A stretch of DNA of 38,122 nucleotides from an uncultured Verrucomicrobiota bacterium (GTDB taxonomy: Bacteria > Verrucomicrobiota > Verrucomicrobiia > Limisphaerales > AAA164-E04), in the NCBI GenBank assembly GCA_913061285.1, contig CAJXVR010000028.1, forward strand, positions 1 to 38,122. Direction: 5' to 3'. Below, piece by piece: positions 19,003 through 28,648 of this stretch. Below the pieces are notes generated by a model. The model had not been told where the DNA came from. It was given only the letters and a program-made list of their open reading frames with translations, and did no database searches. Position numbers and translations under genes: made by a program. Positions within the stretch are counted from its first letter, which is position 1. Each line of letters opens with the position of its first letter.

Positions 19003-19086
19003 CCAACAGATTTAATCGAGATGAATCGCAATCGACGACGACTCTCTATTGATTTCGCACCGAAGGCCACGCAAGATGGCGCCTCA

Positions 19087-20364
19087 ATGACCGGGATTCT
19101 GGAAGAGTTAAGTTGGCGTGGGTTAGTTGACAACACCACTGATGAAGAAGCGTTAGGGAAACGGCTGGAAACCCCGACAACCCTCTATTGTGGCTTTGAT
19201 CCAACCGCAGATAGCCTCCACGTTGGCAATCTCGTTCCCCTTCTCGCTCTGAGACGCTTTCAGTTGCTGGGACATTCTCCCATTGCCCTTGCCGGAGGCG
19301 CCACGGGATCCATCGGCGATCCAAGCGGTAAATCTGCAGAGCGACAACTCCTGACCCGCGACATCCTCAACGCCAACATCGCCAAGGTTAAAACGCAGCT
19401 CGCCCGGCTCCTTGACTTCGAAACCGAGGTGAATCCCGCTCGCCTTCTCGACAATGCCGATTGGACCGCTGGGATCAGCTACCTCGACTTTCTCCGAGAC
19501 GTCGGCAAGCATTTTTCCGTCAACATGATGGTTTCAAAAGAAAGCGTCCGGGCCCGAATGGAGGACCGCGAGACCGGAATCAGCTACACAGAGTTCAGCT
19601 ACATGTTACTTCAGGCCTTCGATTTCTATCACCTAAGGAACGAGTTCAATTGCGAAATCCAAATCGGCGGGAGTGACCAGTGGGGCAACATTACCGCAGG
19701 AATCGAGCTGAGTAGAAAGAAACTATCCCAGACCGTCTACGGGATCACGCTCCCTCTGATCACGAACTCCGACGGTTCGAAGTTTGGGAAAACCGCTGCG
19801 GGTGCCATTTGGCTAGATCCCAACAAGACGAGTGTCTACCGATTCTACCAATTCTGGATCCGGACAGACGACCGAGACGTCCTTCGTTATCTCAAATACT
19901 TTACCTTTCTTTCGCAGGAAGAAATCGCCGATCTAGAACAGCAACACGCAGAGGCCCCAGAACGCCGAACGGCTCAAAAGGCTCTCGCGATTGCCATGAC
20001 AACAATGATTCACGGACAGGAAGCGACCGACGAAGCGCTGAAGGCCAGCCAAATACTCTTTGGCGGCGATCTCCAGGGCATCACCGAAGCGACCTTCAAC
20101 GATATCATCAATGAGATCCCTTCCGTGGTCATCCCAAAGGAAAATCTTGAAAACGACTACACCCTTGTCGATCTGGTGGTCGAAGCAAAACTCTGTCCGT
20201 CAAAAGGCCAGGCGCGAAAGGACATCGCAGGCGGTGGGATCAATCTCAACAACAACCGACAGCAAGATCCCTTGACGAACATCAATTCTGAACAGCTGTT
20301 GTTTGGTCGGTTTATCCTCCTCCGAAAGGGAAAGAAAAACTACCTGCTTGCGAGTTTCGAATAA
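19087..20364 (+). CDS. tyrS: Tyrosyl-tRNA synthetase
   Basis: YCGFDPTADSLHVGNLVPLL (HIGH-like), QIGGSDQWGNITAGIEL, SDGSKFGKTAAGAIWLD (KMSKS-like KFGKT), C-terminal S4-like domain. Start at ATG 19087 preferred over 19021. Confidence 0.96.
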   Translation: MTGILEELSWRGLVDNTTDEEALGKRLETPTTLYCGFDPTADSLHVGNLVPLLALRRFQLLGHSPIALAGGATGSIGDPSGKSAERQLLTRDILNANIAKVKTQLARLLDFETEVNPARLLDNADWTAGISYLDFLRDVGKHFSVNMMVSKESVRARMEDRETGISYTEFSYMLLQAFDFYHLRNEFNCEIQIGGSDQWGNITAGIELSRKKLSQTVYGITLPLITNSDGSKFGKTAAGAIWLDPNKTSVYRFYQFWIRTDDRDVLRYLKYFTFLSQEEIADLEQQHAEAPERRTAQKALAIAMTTMIHGQEATDEALKASQILFGGDLQGITEATFNDIINEIPSVVIPKENLENDYTLVDLVVEAKLCPSKGQARKDIAGGGINLNNNRQQDPLTNINSEQLLFGRFILLRKGKKNYLLASFE

Positions 20365-20432
20365 GCAGCGAGTCGAAGAAAGAGCAAGAGCAATCGGGTA
20401 GGAGGTGCGGGATAGCCTCACCGTCCTCCCAC

Positions 20433-20467
20433 ACCACCGGACGTACGGTTCCGTATCACGGTGGTTC
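20433..20467 (-). ncRNA. Group II intron domain V
   Basis: GAACCACCG-TGA-TACG-GAAC-CGTA-CG-TCCGGTGGT: about 35-nt hairpin with terminal tetraloop and the 2-nt CG bulge typical of domain V. Confidence 0.8.
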
Positions 20468-20585
20468 ACACAGATCGCTGCTGACGCAGCAGGGTTCGCC
20501 AGTTGACTTCTCCTATTATCGAGATTAACCCTCGCTGCCGAGAATATGAGGTTGGAAGTGCGCGATTCATGTGCGAGGCCCCGGC

Positions 20586-20715
20586 ATTCCACCCCGGCGG
20601 CCCCTCGGTTCGCGATCACGGCTTGCATCGCCTTGAGCAAATTCCTTCGCTCAAGCAGTCTTTCGAGTAGCTCTGGTTCCCTGGAGTTGGTGTCTTCCTC
20701 ATCTACCGGAAAGTT
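20586..20715 (-). pseudogene. N-terminal fragment of group II intron reverse transcriptase
   Basis: PVDEEDTNSREPELLERLLERRNLLKAMQAVIANRGAAGVE, like the RT-0 region of intron-encoded proteins; no YADD catalytic motif downstream. Confidence 0.8.
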
Positions 20716-21181
20716 TGAGCCGCCATTCCACGCCGCTTCCGGCTGCCGGCCTTCACCTCACGGATCGGCTTCAGCTCTCTCAAGCTTCTTTTCTGGCTCT
20801 CCTGCTCTCATCGGCAAAGCGGATTCCGCCCCTATCTGTCTGCTCAACCCTTCAGCCGCGAGGCGGACTACTATGGTATCGGCTGACTTCTCCAACCGCA
20901 TCGCCCCCCCTCTCGAGGGTGCTAGCTCAATGGCACGATCCGAGATCTCCCCGGGTAATGCGCACTCTCTTCTCCACTAATATCCGCCAGATCTACGTCT
21001 ATGAGCTCCGGACAAGTTTTGGACTTTGAAGATATTTGCCTCCTCATTCCTCACAAGCGCCTCGTATCTGATTTCTGTTCGTCGGACCGGTGTTTTGCCT
21101 TCAGATTCCACCTCGCGTGGACACCCTTGCCGGGTCTGCAAGGGACTCTAACCCGCTAGAGCGCGCGCCCTGCCGGGCGTA

Positions 21182-21214
21182 GAAACAAAAAGCCATGTCC
21201 CACGACATGGCTTT
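21182..21214 (-). terminator. Rho-independent terminator of the 21275-21646 lipoprotein gene
   Basis: AAAGCCATGTC-CCAC-GACATGGCTTT (11-bp stem) followed on the minus strand by TTTTTGTTT. Confidence 0.9.
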
Positions 21215-21274
21215 GCATGAATCATATTAACGCCATTGAATGGAAACATGGCGACCTGATGAGGAAGATCTCGA

Positions 21275-21646
21275 CTACATATTGATCGGTGGATTCCCAG
21301 CAACAATACCCACCAAGTCACTGAGTTGATTGTAGACATCCATTGAATACGCCCCTTCGTTCTCCACAACAACCCGTTGCATGTCAGAAAGCACTTGGGA
21401 CAATGCGGTCGTCTGCTCCGAAGTCATTTTCCCTTTAGTCGCGACGGCTTTCAAAGGAGCAATGGCAGCTTCAAAGTCGTTTGCCGTCACAGAGGAAACA
21501 ATCGAACTAATCTGCCCTTGGACATCCGCTGAGGCGCCACTAAATGCGGAGGTCAAAGCACTGGGATCGACTTTCGTCTTTCCAGGGCCACAAGCGGTGA
21601 CAAAACACACGAGCAACAAACTACAAATGGACAAATAAACTCTCAT
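21275..21646 (-). CDS. Small lipoprotein
   Basis: MRVYLSICSLLLVCFVTACGPGK lipobox. Confidence 0.75.
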   Translation of the reverse strand: MRVYLSICSLLLVCFVTACGPGKTKVDPSALTSAFSGASADVQGQISSIVSSVTANDFEAAIAPLKAVATKGKMTSEQTTALSQVLSDMQRVVVENEGAYSMDVYNQLSDLVGIVAGNPPINM

Positions 21647-21713
21647 AAGATCCGGAAATAATCGTTCGCAATGGACCGTTTGTCAATCGACTGCACTCGG
21701 AAACCATTGGGCA

Positions 21714-21747
21714 AAAAAGAAATGGGCTCGGAAAACCGAGCCCATTT
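21714..21747 (-). terminator. Rho-independent terminator
   Basis: AAATGGGCTCGG-AAAA-CCGAGCCCATTT with a minus-strand T-tract (TTTTTT after CT). Confidence 0.9.
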
Positions 21748-21797
21748 GCCTTCAAATCGAATCCATTCTCAAACACATCGCTTGAGAATGACTGCCT

Positions 21798-22673
21798 TTA
21801 TCGTCCGTCCAGACGCGCTGCGGTGCGCTCTGACAGCCAGACAATATCTTGATTGTTCTCTTGGTTAGCAATTCGAACATTCCCCTGGAAAACCTTCGTT
21901 CGTGGGTCTCTCCATTTGCGAATTTCAGAGTGACCGTCAAGGAATGCAATGCCAGCAGCCCCGTTGTGGTAAGTTGCAGGCCAGTCAATCATACGAAATG
22001 TGCCAGCTCCAGGTCCGATCACAGCCAAACCACCGTCGTTGATGCTGTTTTCGTCTTCGTCCATGATGACCCACAATTGTGAAGGTCCTGGATCAATGGC
22101 ATCAGACATGCGGCCGTAGGTGCGCCAGGTTTGTCCCGCGCGATGATTGTGTGAACCGTCGAGCCAAGGCCCATCCACGGCTGCTTTCCCATTGTTCTTA
22201 TTAGGATTCGTGCCAACCGCTTGGCTAGCTGACACTGAGCGCGCGTTCTGGACGATCGTGCCCTGAAGGTCCGATCGCGTTCCCTGATAACGCCCGGTAC
22301 GCTTGTCGGCAGGACACCCGAATAGTTGGTCATTAGCACCGTAGGGAACCAATAGCGACCGCGTCGGATCATTTAAAATGTCCGAGTTAAACTCCTGAGC
22401 GCCACCACGGCCGGCTTGCCCAGGAACCCAGTTCTGCCCTGGATTTGTGTTCCCATTGTCAGGGTTAGGCCAAATCCAGTCATCGAAATCACTCGCATAA
22501 ATCGTTGTCGCAAGCATCAACTGCTTGGTGTTATTCATGCAGAAAATACCTTGGGCTTTCGATTTTGCCTTACCAAGCGCTGGAAGAAGCATGCCGGCAA
22601 GAATTGCGATAATAGCAATCACAACCAGAAGCTCAATCAGGGTAAAGCCGTTCTGTCTTAATTTGGCTCTCAT
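21798..22673 (-). CDS. Type II secretion-like pseudopilin (H-X9-DG type)
   Basis: [71 protein letters not shown]-terminal motif. Start ATG 22673 preferred over 22763. Confidence 0.92.
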   Translation of the reverse strand: MRAKLRQNGFTLIELLVVIAIIAILAGMLLPALGKAKSKAQGIFCMNNTKQLMLATTIYASDFDDWIWPNPDNGNTNPGQNWVPGQAGRGGAQEFNSDILNDPTRSLLVPYGANDQLFGCPADKRTGRYQGTRSDLQGTIVQNARSVSASQAVGTNPNKNNGKAAVDGPWLDGSHNHRAGQTWRTYGRMSDAIDPGPSQLWVIMDEDENSINDGGLAVIGPGAGTFRMIDWPATYHNGAAGIAFLDGHSEIRKWRDPRTKVFQGNVRIANQENNQDIVWLSERTAARLDGR

Positions 22674-22814
22674 TCTTTTTCTGAAATGCGTTCGTTCGTC
22701 TCTCTCGCAAGCGGGCACAATCGCCCAACAATTCGAGATCCCCCCCTTATAATGACGATTCAAGGATCTGGCAACTGTGCTTTTCGCAGCACATTTCTCG
22801 CCGTCAAGCCGGTT

Positions 22815-25800
22815 CTAGGGACGAATCCTGAAAAACCTCTGATATTCAAATGAAATATCAGTCGTTGATCCCCATTCTCCAACTGAGAGACGCCGCCAGG
22901 GAAACCAACGAATCAGATCTTCCGATTGCTCGATTTCGACCGCTACGCTCGAGGCACCCACTAGACCAATTTCCAGATCCCCTGACTCACTCTTTCGAAG
23001 CGCCAGCGCAAAGGGCTCACGTTCAGGCCTTGGCGAATCGACAACGGTTTCCCACACAAGGTGATTGTTGCCCTCATTGACTTCTTCACTACTGGAAAGG
23101 AGAGTGGCCTCGATCAAGTACCTTCCCGCCTCTTGATAGTCAAATTCCCACGATAGCTGCGCCTCCGCCGCACCCATCATTCTTCCAAGCTCAAATACCA
23201 GCTCACTGCTACGCCGGACTCCAATACCTCGGCTGCTCGAGAGATTTCCAAGGAGGACACCCTCAGGAATCGGAACGCGGACTCGGACTCCAATTCCTTC
23301 GCACTCGCCGCTATGGCGGACGAGAGCCTCGTAGCGAAAACGATCTCCGCTGGTTTGAGCCTCCCCTTCTCTCTCACGGCTCAGTTCGAGGTCCACCGCA
23401 TGGCAGGAGGGACATCGGAGCAACCAACAGACGGTGTTCTGAAAAAGGCGTTGGAGGACACGATTGTGCTCCGAATCAGCCCCAACGCAAATAGGAAAGG
23501 ACTGACTTGCCTGCCGCGTCTGTCCAGAATCGAACTCCGCCGGATCGGGCGCTACCCGCATCATTACGACTCCACTTGCGTCAACGACAGGAACTCCAAG
23601 CTCACCTTCGCCTACTGCCCATTCGCTAGGTAGCATAACCATGGCACCGGCAATACTTCCATAGTTCCCATGAACGATGCCCCTCGGGGCATCTTCAGAC
23701 ACCCTCGCGATGACATCCCCAGTCGAATCGGCCATCGTGATAGGGTTCAGCCCGGGAATCTCCGCACCACTGCCACCTCCAATTAAATAAAAGGGAATGC
23801 CGGAATCAAAACGATCCCTCACTTCCGTTGCTTGCGCTTCCGTCCACAACCAAGACTCCAAAGGAGAGCGATACCAAACAACGAGATCGTAGGAGGACAG
23901 TATTGGAGGATCCAATTCGTCGAACCAAAACACATCGGGGACGAAACCCATTTCAAAAAGGTATTGGGATGTCTTATCAATCTCCTCTCCGTCGTGGTTC
24001 CTCACCACAGCGACCCGCCCCCTCACCGATGAAAGAGCAAGATAAACGGGAAGGCTCTCCGAGAATTGCCCCATTGCATCGTATGCGACCGCAAGCAATT
24101 CATAGTCCCCGGCCTGCTCTTCTCGCCATTGGAACTCACTGACACCTCCGTTCAAGACTCCGATCCGTCGATCATTCGCGAAAAGTTCAACCCGCTCAAC
24201 ACCACGATCATCGAAGGCCTCGATCACTATCCGAATCGGGTCCGCATCCAAGACTCCGTCTATAGACGGTGGGAGAATCTGGTACGACTCCGGTGAAACG
24301 ATTACGACGCTTGGGGGAGCATCACTAAGCATTCCTTCGTAGGACAGCCGGAAGCGTCGGCGGGCCTCATTAAATTCTCTCCCGCCATCACTGACGATTA
24401 CTTCGATCTCAACTTCGCCTCCTGAATCCCTAAGTTCTGGTAAATCCACCCGTAAGCTCCCGAGCGTTTCCGGAGACCGGTAGAACACCTCAGCTCTCAA
24501 GCCCTCCAATGCACCCTCGACATCCACAGAGATTGAAAGGACGTCCGTCTCATTGTCAGCTCCCGATCCGATTCCATTCAACGGGATCGCCACGGAGGAC
24601 AGGGTTGTCGACACTTGAACGTCGCCAATGGGGCCAAGTGTGGGCGAGTCATTGACCGCCGTCACAACGACGGACTGCGTTCGTCGAACAATATTCCCGC
24701 CCTCGTCTTCGAGCTCGATCCGTATCTCCGTAGTTCCAAACCCGTCCTGAACGCTATCTAAAATGACCAGATAACCACCACCTGCGGGGTCGATTCCGAT
24801 GCTTTCGACCGTGATGAGATCCTGGTCTTCTACGGCAACCCGAAGGTCCATACTCGAAAGTGGACTTCGATCGTCAACAACCGCCATTCTCCAAACACCC
24901 CCCCCGCTGTCCTCAGAAAAGGTAATTTCAGGACCGACTGATACTTCTGGAGGACGGTCGCCCCTATCGTCGTTTTCAATCGTCACGATCAACGGTTTAT
25001 TCGGAAGCCGCAGATTGATCGGATCAGAAAACTCGACTCGTATCGTCTCATCTGGTTCGGGTTGGATATCACCAAGAATTTCGACGACTAATTCAGACGC
25101 TGGAGCAACGCGATAAATTGTACCAGCGAAGTAATCAGCGACGAACATGATGGATCCGTCCCGAGAAAACTCAATCACGTCCTTCCCGTTTCCGTGGAAG
25201 AACCCCTGCAAACCTCCCAAGAACACGGAGAACGATCCGCTCGGCTCAACCCTCAGGATCGATCCACTCGCTCCGTCATCTACCGCTACAAACATGTCCC
25301 CATTGAACACACCAGCAGGAGCAAACTTGATGGCGTGCGGATCCCCTGGAAGCGTATCAACCCACGGTTCGATCCTCCCATCTGAGCCCACGACCTTTAG
25401 GCACGAACAGCCCCGGCCAAATTCACCAAAATACATTAACCCGCCGTAGCGACCAGGCTCGGCTATCGCGATGGATCTCGGAGCTAACCCCTGCTCATTG
25501 CCTTCAAACAATCCATCACTCGCAACAACGCTAAGTTCACCAGCCAAACCCAAGCTAAGAATGTCGCCAGGTGATCCAACGGAATTGGCAACAAAGAGCG
25601 TATCTCCAAAAGCGGTGCCCAATCCAAACGCCAACTCACCCGGCTCTCCCGGTCCCAACGGAATCCCGATCGCTGAAAAATCAATCACTTCCCCCTCAGC
25701 GTCCAGACGCTGGATGGTGCCTCCCTGGTCGCCGGGCCGTTGACCGTCCCGATTGTTCGCCGAGACAAATAGGAAATCGCCGTATTGGCTGCCTGCAGGC

Positions 25801-26399
25801 GGGAATTCGAGGCTCGTTGGGTCTGCTTCAGACTCGAGACGGGCAAAGTCTTCCACCTGACCATGATAGTCCACCCGAACGATGTAATCATTCACACCAC
25901 TCCCATTCTGTCCCAGCGACCCGGCATAAAGCGCTTCCCCAAAAGCACTGCCCTCGGGAGCAACGGCCAATCCGAGTGGGCGATCGAGCTCGGCTAAGAC
26001 ATCGATTCCATACTCGGATTCAAGGTCCAGCACACGAATCAAAGGATCATCGGAATCCCCAGGACGAGGCAGCCCAGGAATACGGGCGCCAGGTAAGAAA
26101 ACGAGCCGGCCCGATGCCGAAGTATAATCATCGACACTCGAAGCGGATTCAGGGAAGGTCGTGTAGGAGATCGATGCGGCTTCGGCTTGGTCAAGGGCAC
26201 TGGCAAGCCTCAGCGGCAACACTATCGAGCGACGCCCCTCGTCGCCCTCACGAACAACGATATCGTCAAATTCGAGACTCGCTGTGGATGCCACTAACGG
26301 CACGAGAACACTAGTCAGCCGCAAGAGCCGGCTGAACTGTGCCACGCTCCAGTCTGCTCTTTGACAACACGCTGATCGCTGAATCCCCACTCGTTTCAT
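22815..26399 (-). CDS. Large secreted multidomain protein: Calx-beta domain interrupted by a beta-propeller-like region, cadherin/Ig-like and CARDB-like modules
   Basis: FDDIVVREGDEGRRSIVLPLRL...DDYTSASGRLVFLPG ... VEILGDIQPEPDETIRVEFSDP...VTIENDD; propeller-like repeats DRPLGLAVAPEGSAFGEALYAGSLG between the halves. Start at ATG 26399 (MKRVGIQ...) preferred over 26546. Confidence 0.82.
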   Translation of the reverse strand: MKRVGIQRSACCQRADWSVAQFSRLLRLTSVLVPLVASTASLEFDDIVVREGDEGRRSIVLPLRLASALDQAEAASISYTTFPESASSVDDYTSASGRLVFLPGARIPGLPRPGDSDDPLIRVLDLESEYGIDVLAELDRPLGLAVAPEGSAFGEALYAGSLGQNGSGVNDYIVRVDYHGQVEDFARLESEADPTSLEFPPAGSQYGDFLFVSANNRDGQRPGDQGGTIQRLDAEGEVIDFSAIGIPLGPGEPGELAFGLGTAFGDTLFVANSVGSPGDILSLGLAGELSVVASDGLFEGNEQGLAPRSIAIAEPGRYGGLMYFGEFGRGCSCLKVVGSDGRIEPWVDTLPGDPHAIKFAPAGVFNGDMFVAVDDGASGSILRVEPSGSFSVFLGGLQGFFHGNGKDVIEFSRDGSIMFVADYFAGTIYRVAPASELVVEILGDIQPEPDETIRVEFSDPINLRLPNKPLIVTIENDDRGDRPPEVSVGPEITFSEDSGGGVWRMAVVDDRSPLSSMDLRVAVEDQDLITVESIGIDPAGGGYLVILDSVQDGFGTTEIRIELEDEGGNIVRRTQSVVVTAVNDSPTLGPIGDVQVSTTLSSVAIPLNGIGSGADNETDVLSISVDVEGALEGLRAEVFYRSPETLGSLRVDLPELRDSGGEVEIEVIVSDGGREFNEARRRFRLSYEGMLSDAPPSVVIVSPESYQILPPSIDGVLDADPIRIVIEAFDDRGVERVELFANDRRIGVLNGGVSEFQWREEQAGDYELLAVAYDAMGQFSESLPVYLALSSVRGRVAVVRNHDGEEIDKTSQYLFEMGFVPDVFWFDELDPPILSSYDLVVWYRSPLESWLWTEAQATEVRDRFDSGIPFYLIGGGSGAEIPGLNPITMADSTGDVIARVSEDAPRGIVHGNYGSIAGAMVMLPSEWAVGEGELGVPVVDASGVVMMRVAPDPAEFDSGQTRQASQSFPICVGADSEHNRVLQRLFQNTVCWLLRCPSCHAVDLELSREREGEAQTSGDRFRYEALVRHSGECEGIGVRVRVPIPEGVLLGNLSSSRGIGVRRSSELVFELGRMMGAAEAQLSWEFDYQEAGRYLIEATLLSSSEEVNEGNNHLVWETVVDSPRPEREPFALALRKSESGDLEIGLVGASSVAVEIEQSEDLIRWFPWRRLSVGEWGSTTDISFEYQRFFRIRP

Positions 26400-26670
26400 C
26401 CCCGTTGTCCCGTCATTTTCATTCCAATCAACCCAACCCCTTAGCTCAATCATCAAGACCCATCCCCGATATTCTACTAGCAAAAGCCATTCCAAATGCC
26501 CTGGCCGAACGGCAAACTGAGTCATCAACGCCCCAGTCGAGCCCATGTGACCTATTCGTCACCGTCCCACTATCTCAGGATTTCTAGCCCGAGGGACGCA
26601 TAGAATCATCGAAAATCATTGCCAGCACTCGCATCCATCCCGTTCAATCTTCTTCCGAGACTTGAGTTTT

Positions 26671-27903
26671 ATGGATTCCACAACATTGAACGTAGCGCCC
26701 GAAGACCCCACTGCGAGTTCACCGCCACAGTCGGATCCCGATCTAGAGATTAAGGACGCTCAGCTGATCTTTAACCACGTATGGTCTGATCTTGAATCCA
26801 CATTCGGTCGAGAGAACCTCCGATTTGCCAAGGAGCTGATTCTTCTCGGAGGCGCCCCTGGATCTGGTAAAGGAACCCACACGCGTTTCATTCTCGAATC
26901 TCGAGGCCTGACTTGCGATCCCATTGTCGTCAGTTCACTTCTCGATAGCCCAGAAGCCAAGAGGATCAAAGATCAAGGAGGCATGGTTGGGGACCGAGAA
27001 GTCATGGACCTGGTGTTCCGAAAGCTTCTTGAGGAAGAGTATCGGGACGGAGCCGTTCTCGATGGATTCCCGCGAACAAAAGTTCAGGTGGAATGCTTGA
27101 AACTCTTGGTGGCAAAAATGAACGAACTGCGTCACGAGTTCTACGACACGCCTCTCCGAATTCATTTTCGGCAACCGACCATCCATGTCATGGTTCTCTT
27201 CGTCGACGAGCCCACGAGTATCGAACGACAACTCAGCAGAGGCCGTGAGATCGAGCGCTATAATCAGAAGGTCAAATCCACCGGTATTGGGGAACCCATG
27301 GAATTGCGCCCCACTGACCTTGATACCGAGGCAGCAAAGCACCGTTATCGGGTCTTCAAAGAAAAGACTTGGGATGCGCTCCAATCACTCAAGCAGACCT
27401 ATTTCTACCACTTCATCAACGCCCAAGGGCCTATAAAAGAAGTCGAGAAGAACATCCTCGGTGAGTTAAGCTACCAGAGTTCCTTGGAACTCGATCCACA
27501 GACATTTGATCGACTTCGGACGCTGCCCCTCGCAAGTCATATCATCGTTCATGCTCGACAAGACTTGGTCCGTCGACTCGACAACTATGAACTCAACCAC
27601 GGAGACCTCTTTCACAAAGTCATCGAATTGATTGAGCGGAAAATCATGCCCGTGGTGGTTCGTCACGCCATTTCCGGCGTCGCCTCTGTCAACTCAGAGG
27701 ATCCGATACTGAACGATCCTGAGGCTTTGGTGATGCTGATCGATATCTTCAGCGAACGTGGTTTCCATGCGATGATCGATCTTCACCGCATTGAGATACC
27801 AGAGCAGGTCGATCTAAAAACCGGAAAAATCAGCTGCCGAACCAAGCAAGTGTATCGCATCACAATTCGATTTATCGGGTCCGAGATCAGACGCGAGCGA
27901 TAA
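26671..27903 (+). CDS. Adenylate kinase-like nucleoside monophosphate kinase with C-terminal extension
   Basis: LLGGAPGSGKGTHTRFI P-loop, GAVLDGFPRTKVQVE, RIHFRQP...VLFVDEPTSIERQLSRGRE; about 150 extra residues after the kinase-like core. Listed ORF starts at TTG 26662. Confidence 0.85.
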   Translation: MDSTTLNVAPEDPTASSPPQSDPDLEIKDAQLIFNHVWSDLESTFGRENLRFAKELILLGGAPGSGKGTHTRFILESRGLTCDPIVVSSLLDSPEAKRIKDQGGMVGDREVMDLVFRKLLEEEYRDGAVLDGFPRTKVQVECLKLLVAKMNELRHEFYDTPLRIHFRQPTIHVMVLFVDEPTSIERQLSRGREIERYNQKVKSTGIGEPMELRPTDLDTEAAKHRYRVFKEKTWDALQSLKQTYFYHFINAQGPIKEVEKNILGELSYQSSLELDPQTFDRLRTLPLASHIIVHARQDLVRRLDNYELNHGDLFHKVIELIERKIMPVVVRHAISGVASVNSEDPILNDPEALVMLIDIFSERGFHAMIDLHRIEIPEQVDLKTGKISCRTKQVYRITIRFIGSEIRRER

Positions 27904-27971
27904 GCGTCCCTTGATTCTACTCGCCGACGTGGCAAACTCCCTCCACTGACGGAAGAGCCTCTTCCGTTTCG

Positions 27972-28205
27972 ATGATGAACGCCGACGTATTTCAAGATCT
28001 CGATCAACTCAAAGACCACCTCGAAGAGCTGATTCAACGGACCCATCCTGACGAGCAAAGCATTCCGGGAGCCACCCTGCATCAACGGCTCAAGACCATC
28101 CGGCAAAAGATCGTCAAAATTGAAACAGCCATGTTTCTCAGCTTTCCGAGAGAGCTCAAGGACGACCTTCTGGCGGCTCGAAAGACGCAGCGACCCAGCA
28201 AATAA
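27972..28205 (+). CDS. Small hypothetical protein
   Basis: 77-aa ORF with helical, charged composition, in the same orientation as the flanking genes. Confidence 0.45.
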   Translation: MMNADVFQDLDQLKDHLEELIQRTHPDEQSIPGATLHQRLKTIRQKIVKIETAMFLSFPRELKDDLLAARKTQRPSK

Positions 28206-28337
28206 GCGAGGAAGCCGCCTCAAGCCGCCCTTCTCACATTCAATTTTATCCCAAACGCCTAGAAAATGGGCTCGATCCACCCCAAAACGAGGGACAGGCT
28301 CTTATTTTAGGGTCAGAAGGCAAAATTCCTATTGATC

Positions 28338-28354
28338 TTGAGACCTAATCTCAA
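28338..28354 (+). promoter_or_regulatory. Dyad-symmetric candidate operator upstream of feoA
   Basis: TTGAGA-CCTAA-TCTCAA perfect 6-bp arms, about 45 nt upstream of the feoA start. Confidence 0.4.
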
Positions 28355-28399
28355 TAAGCTTCCATCGTCGTAAGTAAGTCAAAGCGCAGTAATCCACCG

Positions 28400-28648
28400 A
28401 TGGAAAACCAAAATACCGAAAGACTAATCTCCCTTCACGAGGTCAAACCCGGTCAACGGGTCCGCGTGCAACGGCTTTCGGGACAACCGGGGCTCTGCCA
28501 CCGGCTGCGTGAGATGGGCTTCTGCGAGTTTGCTGAAGTTAAGATTCTAAATTCGGGTGGTGCGATGCTCTGCCAGGTCTGTAACTCCAAGGTTTGTCTT
28601 AGTCGTCAACTTGCAGAGACGATCCTAGTCGATACCGCAGTCGCCTAA
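28400..28648 (+). CDS. feoA: FeoA-domain ferrous iron transport protein (Cys-rich copy)
   Basis: LHEVKPGQRVRVQRLSGQPGLCHRLREMGFCEFAEVKIL SH3-like FeoA domain; precedes feoB. Confidence 0.9.
   Translation: MENQNTERLISLHEVKPGQRVRVQRLSGQPGLCHRLREMGFCEFAEVKILNSGGAMLCQVCNSKVCLSRQLAETILVDTAVA

Larger units (their letters stand above)
20393..21182 (-). mobile_element. Degenerate group II intron, internally deleted (RT fragment plus domains V/VI retained)
   Basis: Minus strand: 5' end CTACGCCCGGCAGGGCGCGCGCTCTAGCGGGTTAGAGTCCC resembling GTGCGCCCGGCA...GGGTGAAAGTCCC; ACGAACAGAAATCAGATACGAGGCGC; AAGTCAGCCGATACCATAGTAG; RT N-terminal LLERLLERRNLLKAMQAVIANRGAAGVE; domain V and a domain VI-like stem ending CCTCCTACCCGAT. 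Confidence 0.85.

Noticed and set aside
25571-26314. 247-aa plus-strand ORF antisense to the large Calx-beta protein
   Set aside because: Arg/Pro/His-rich shadow frame; the opposite strand has clear domain signatures.
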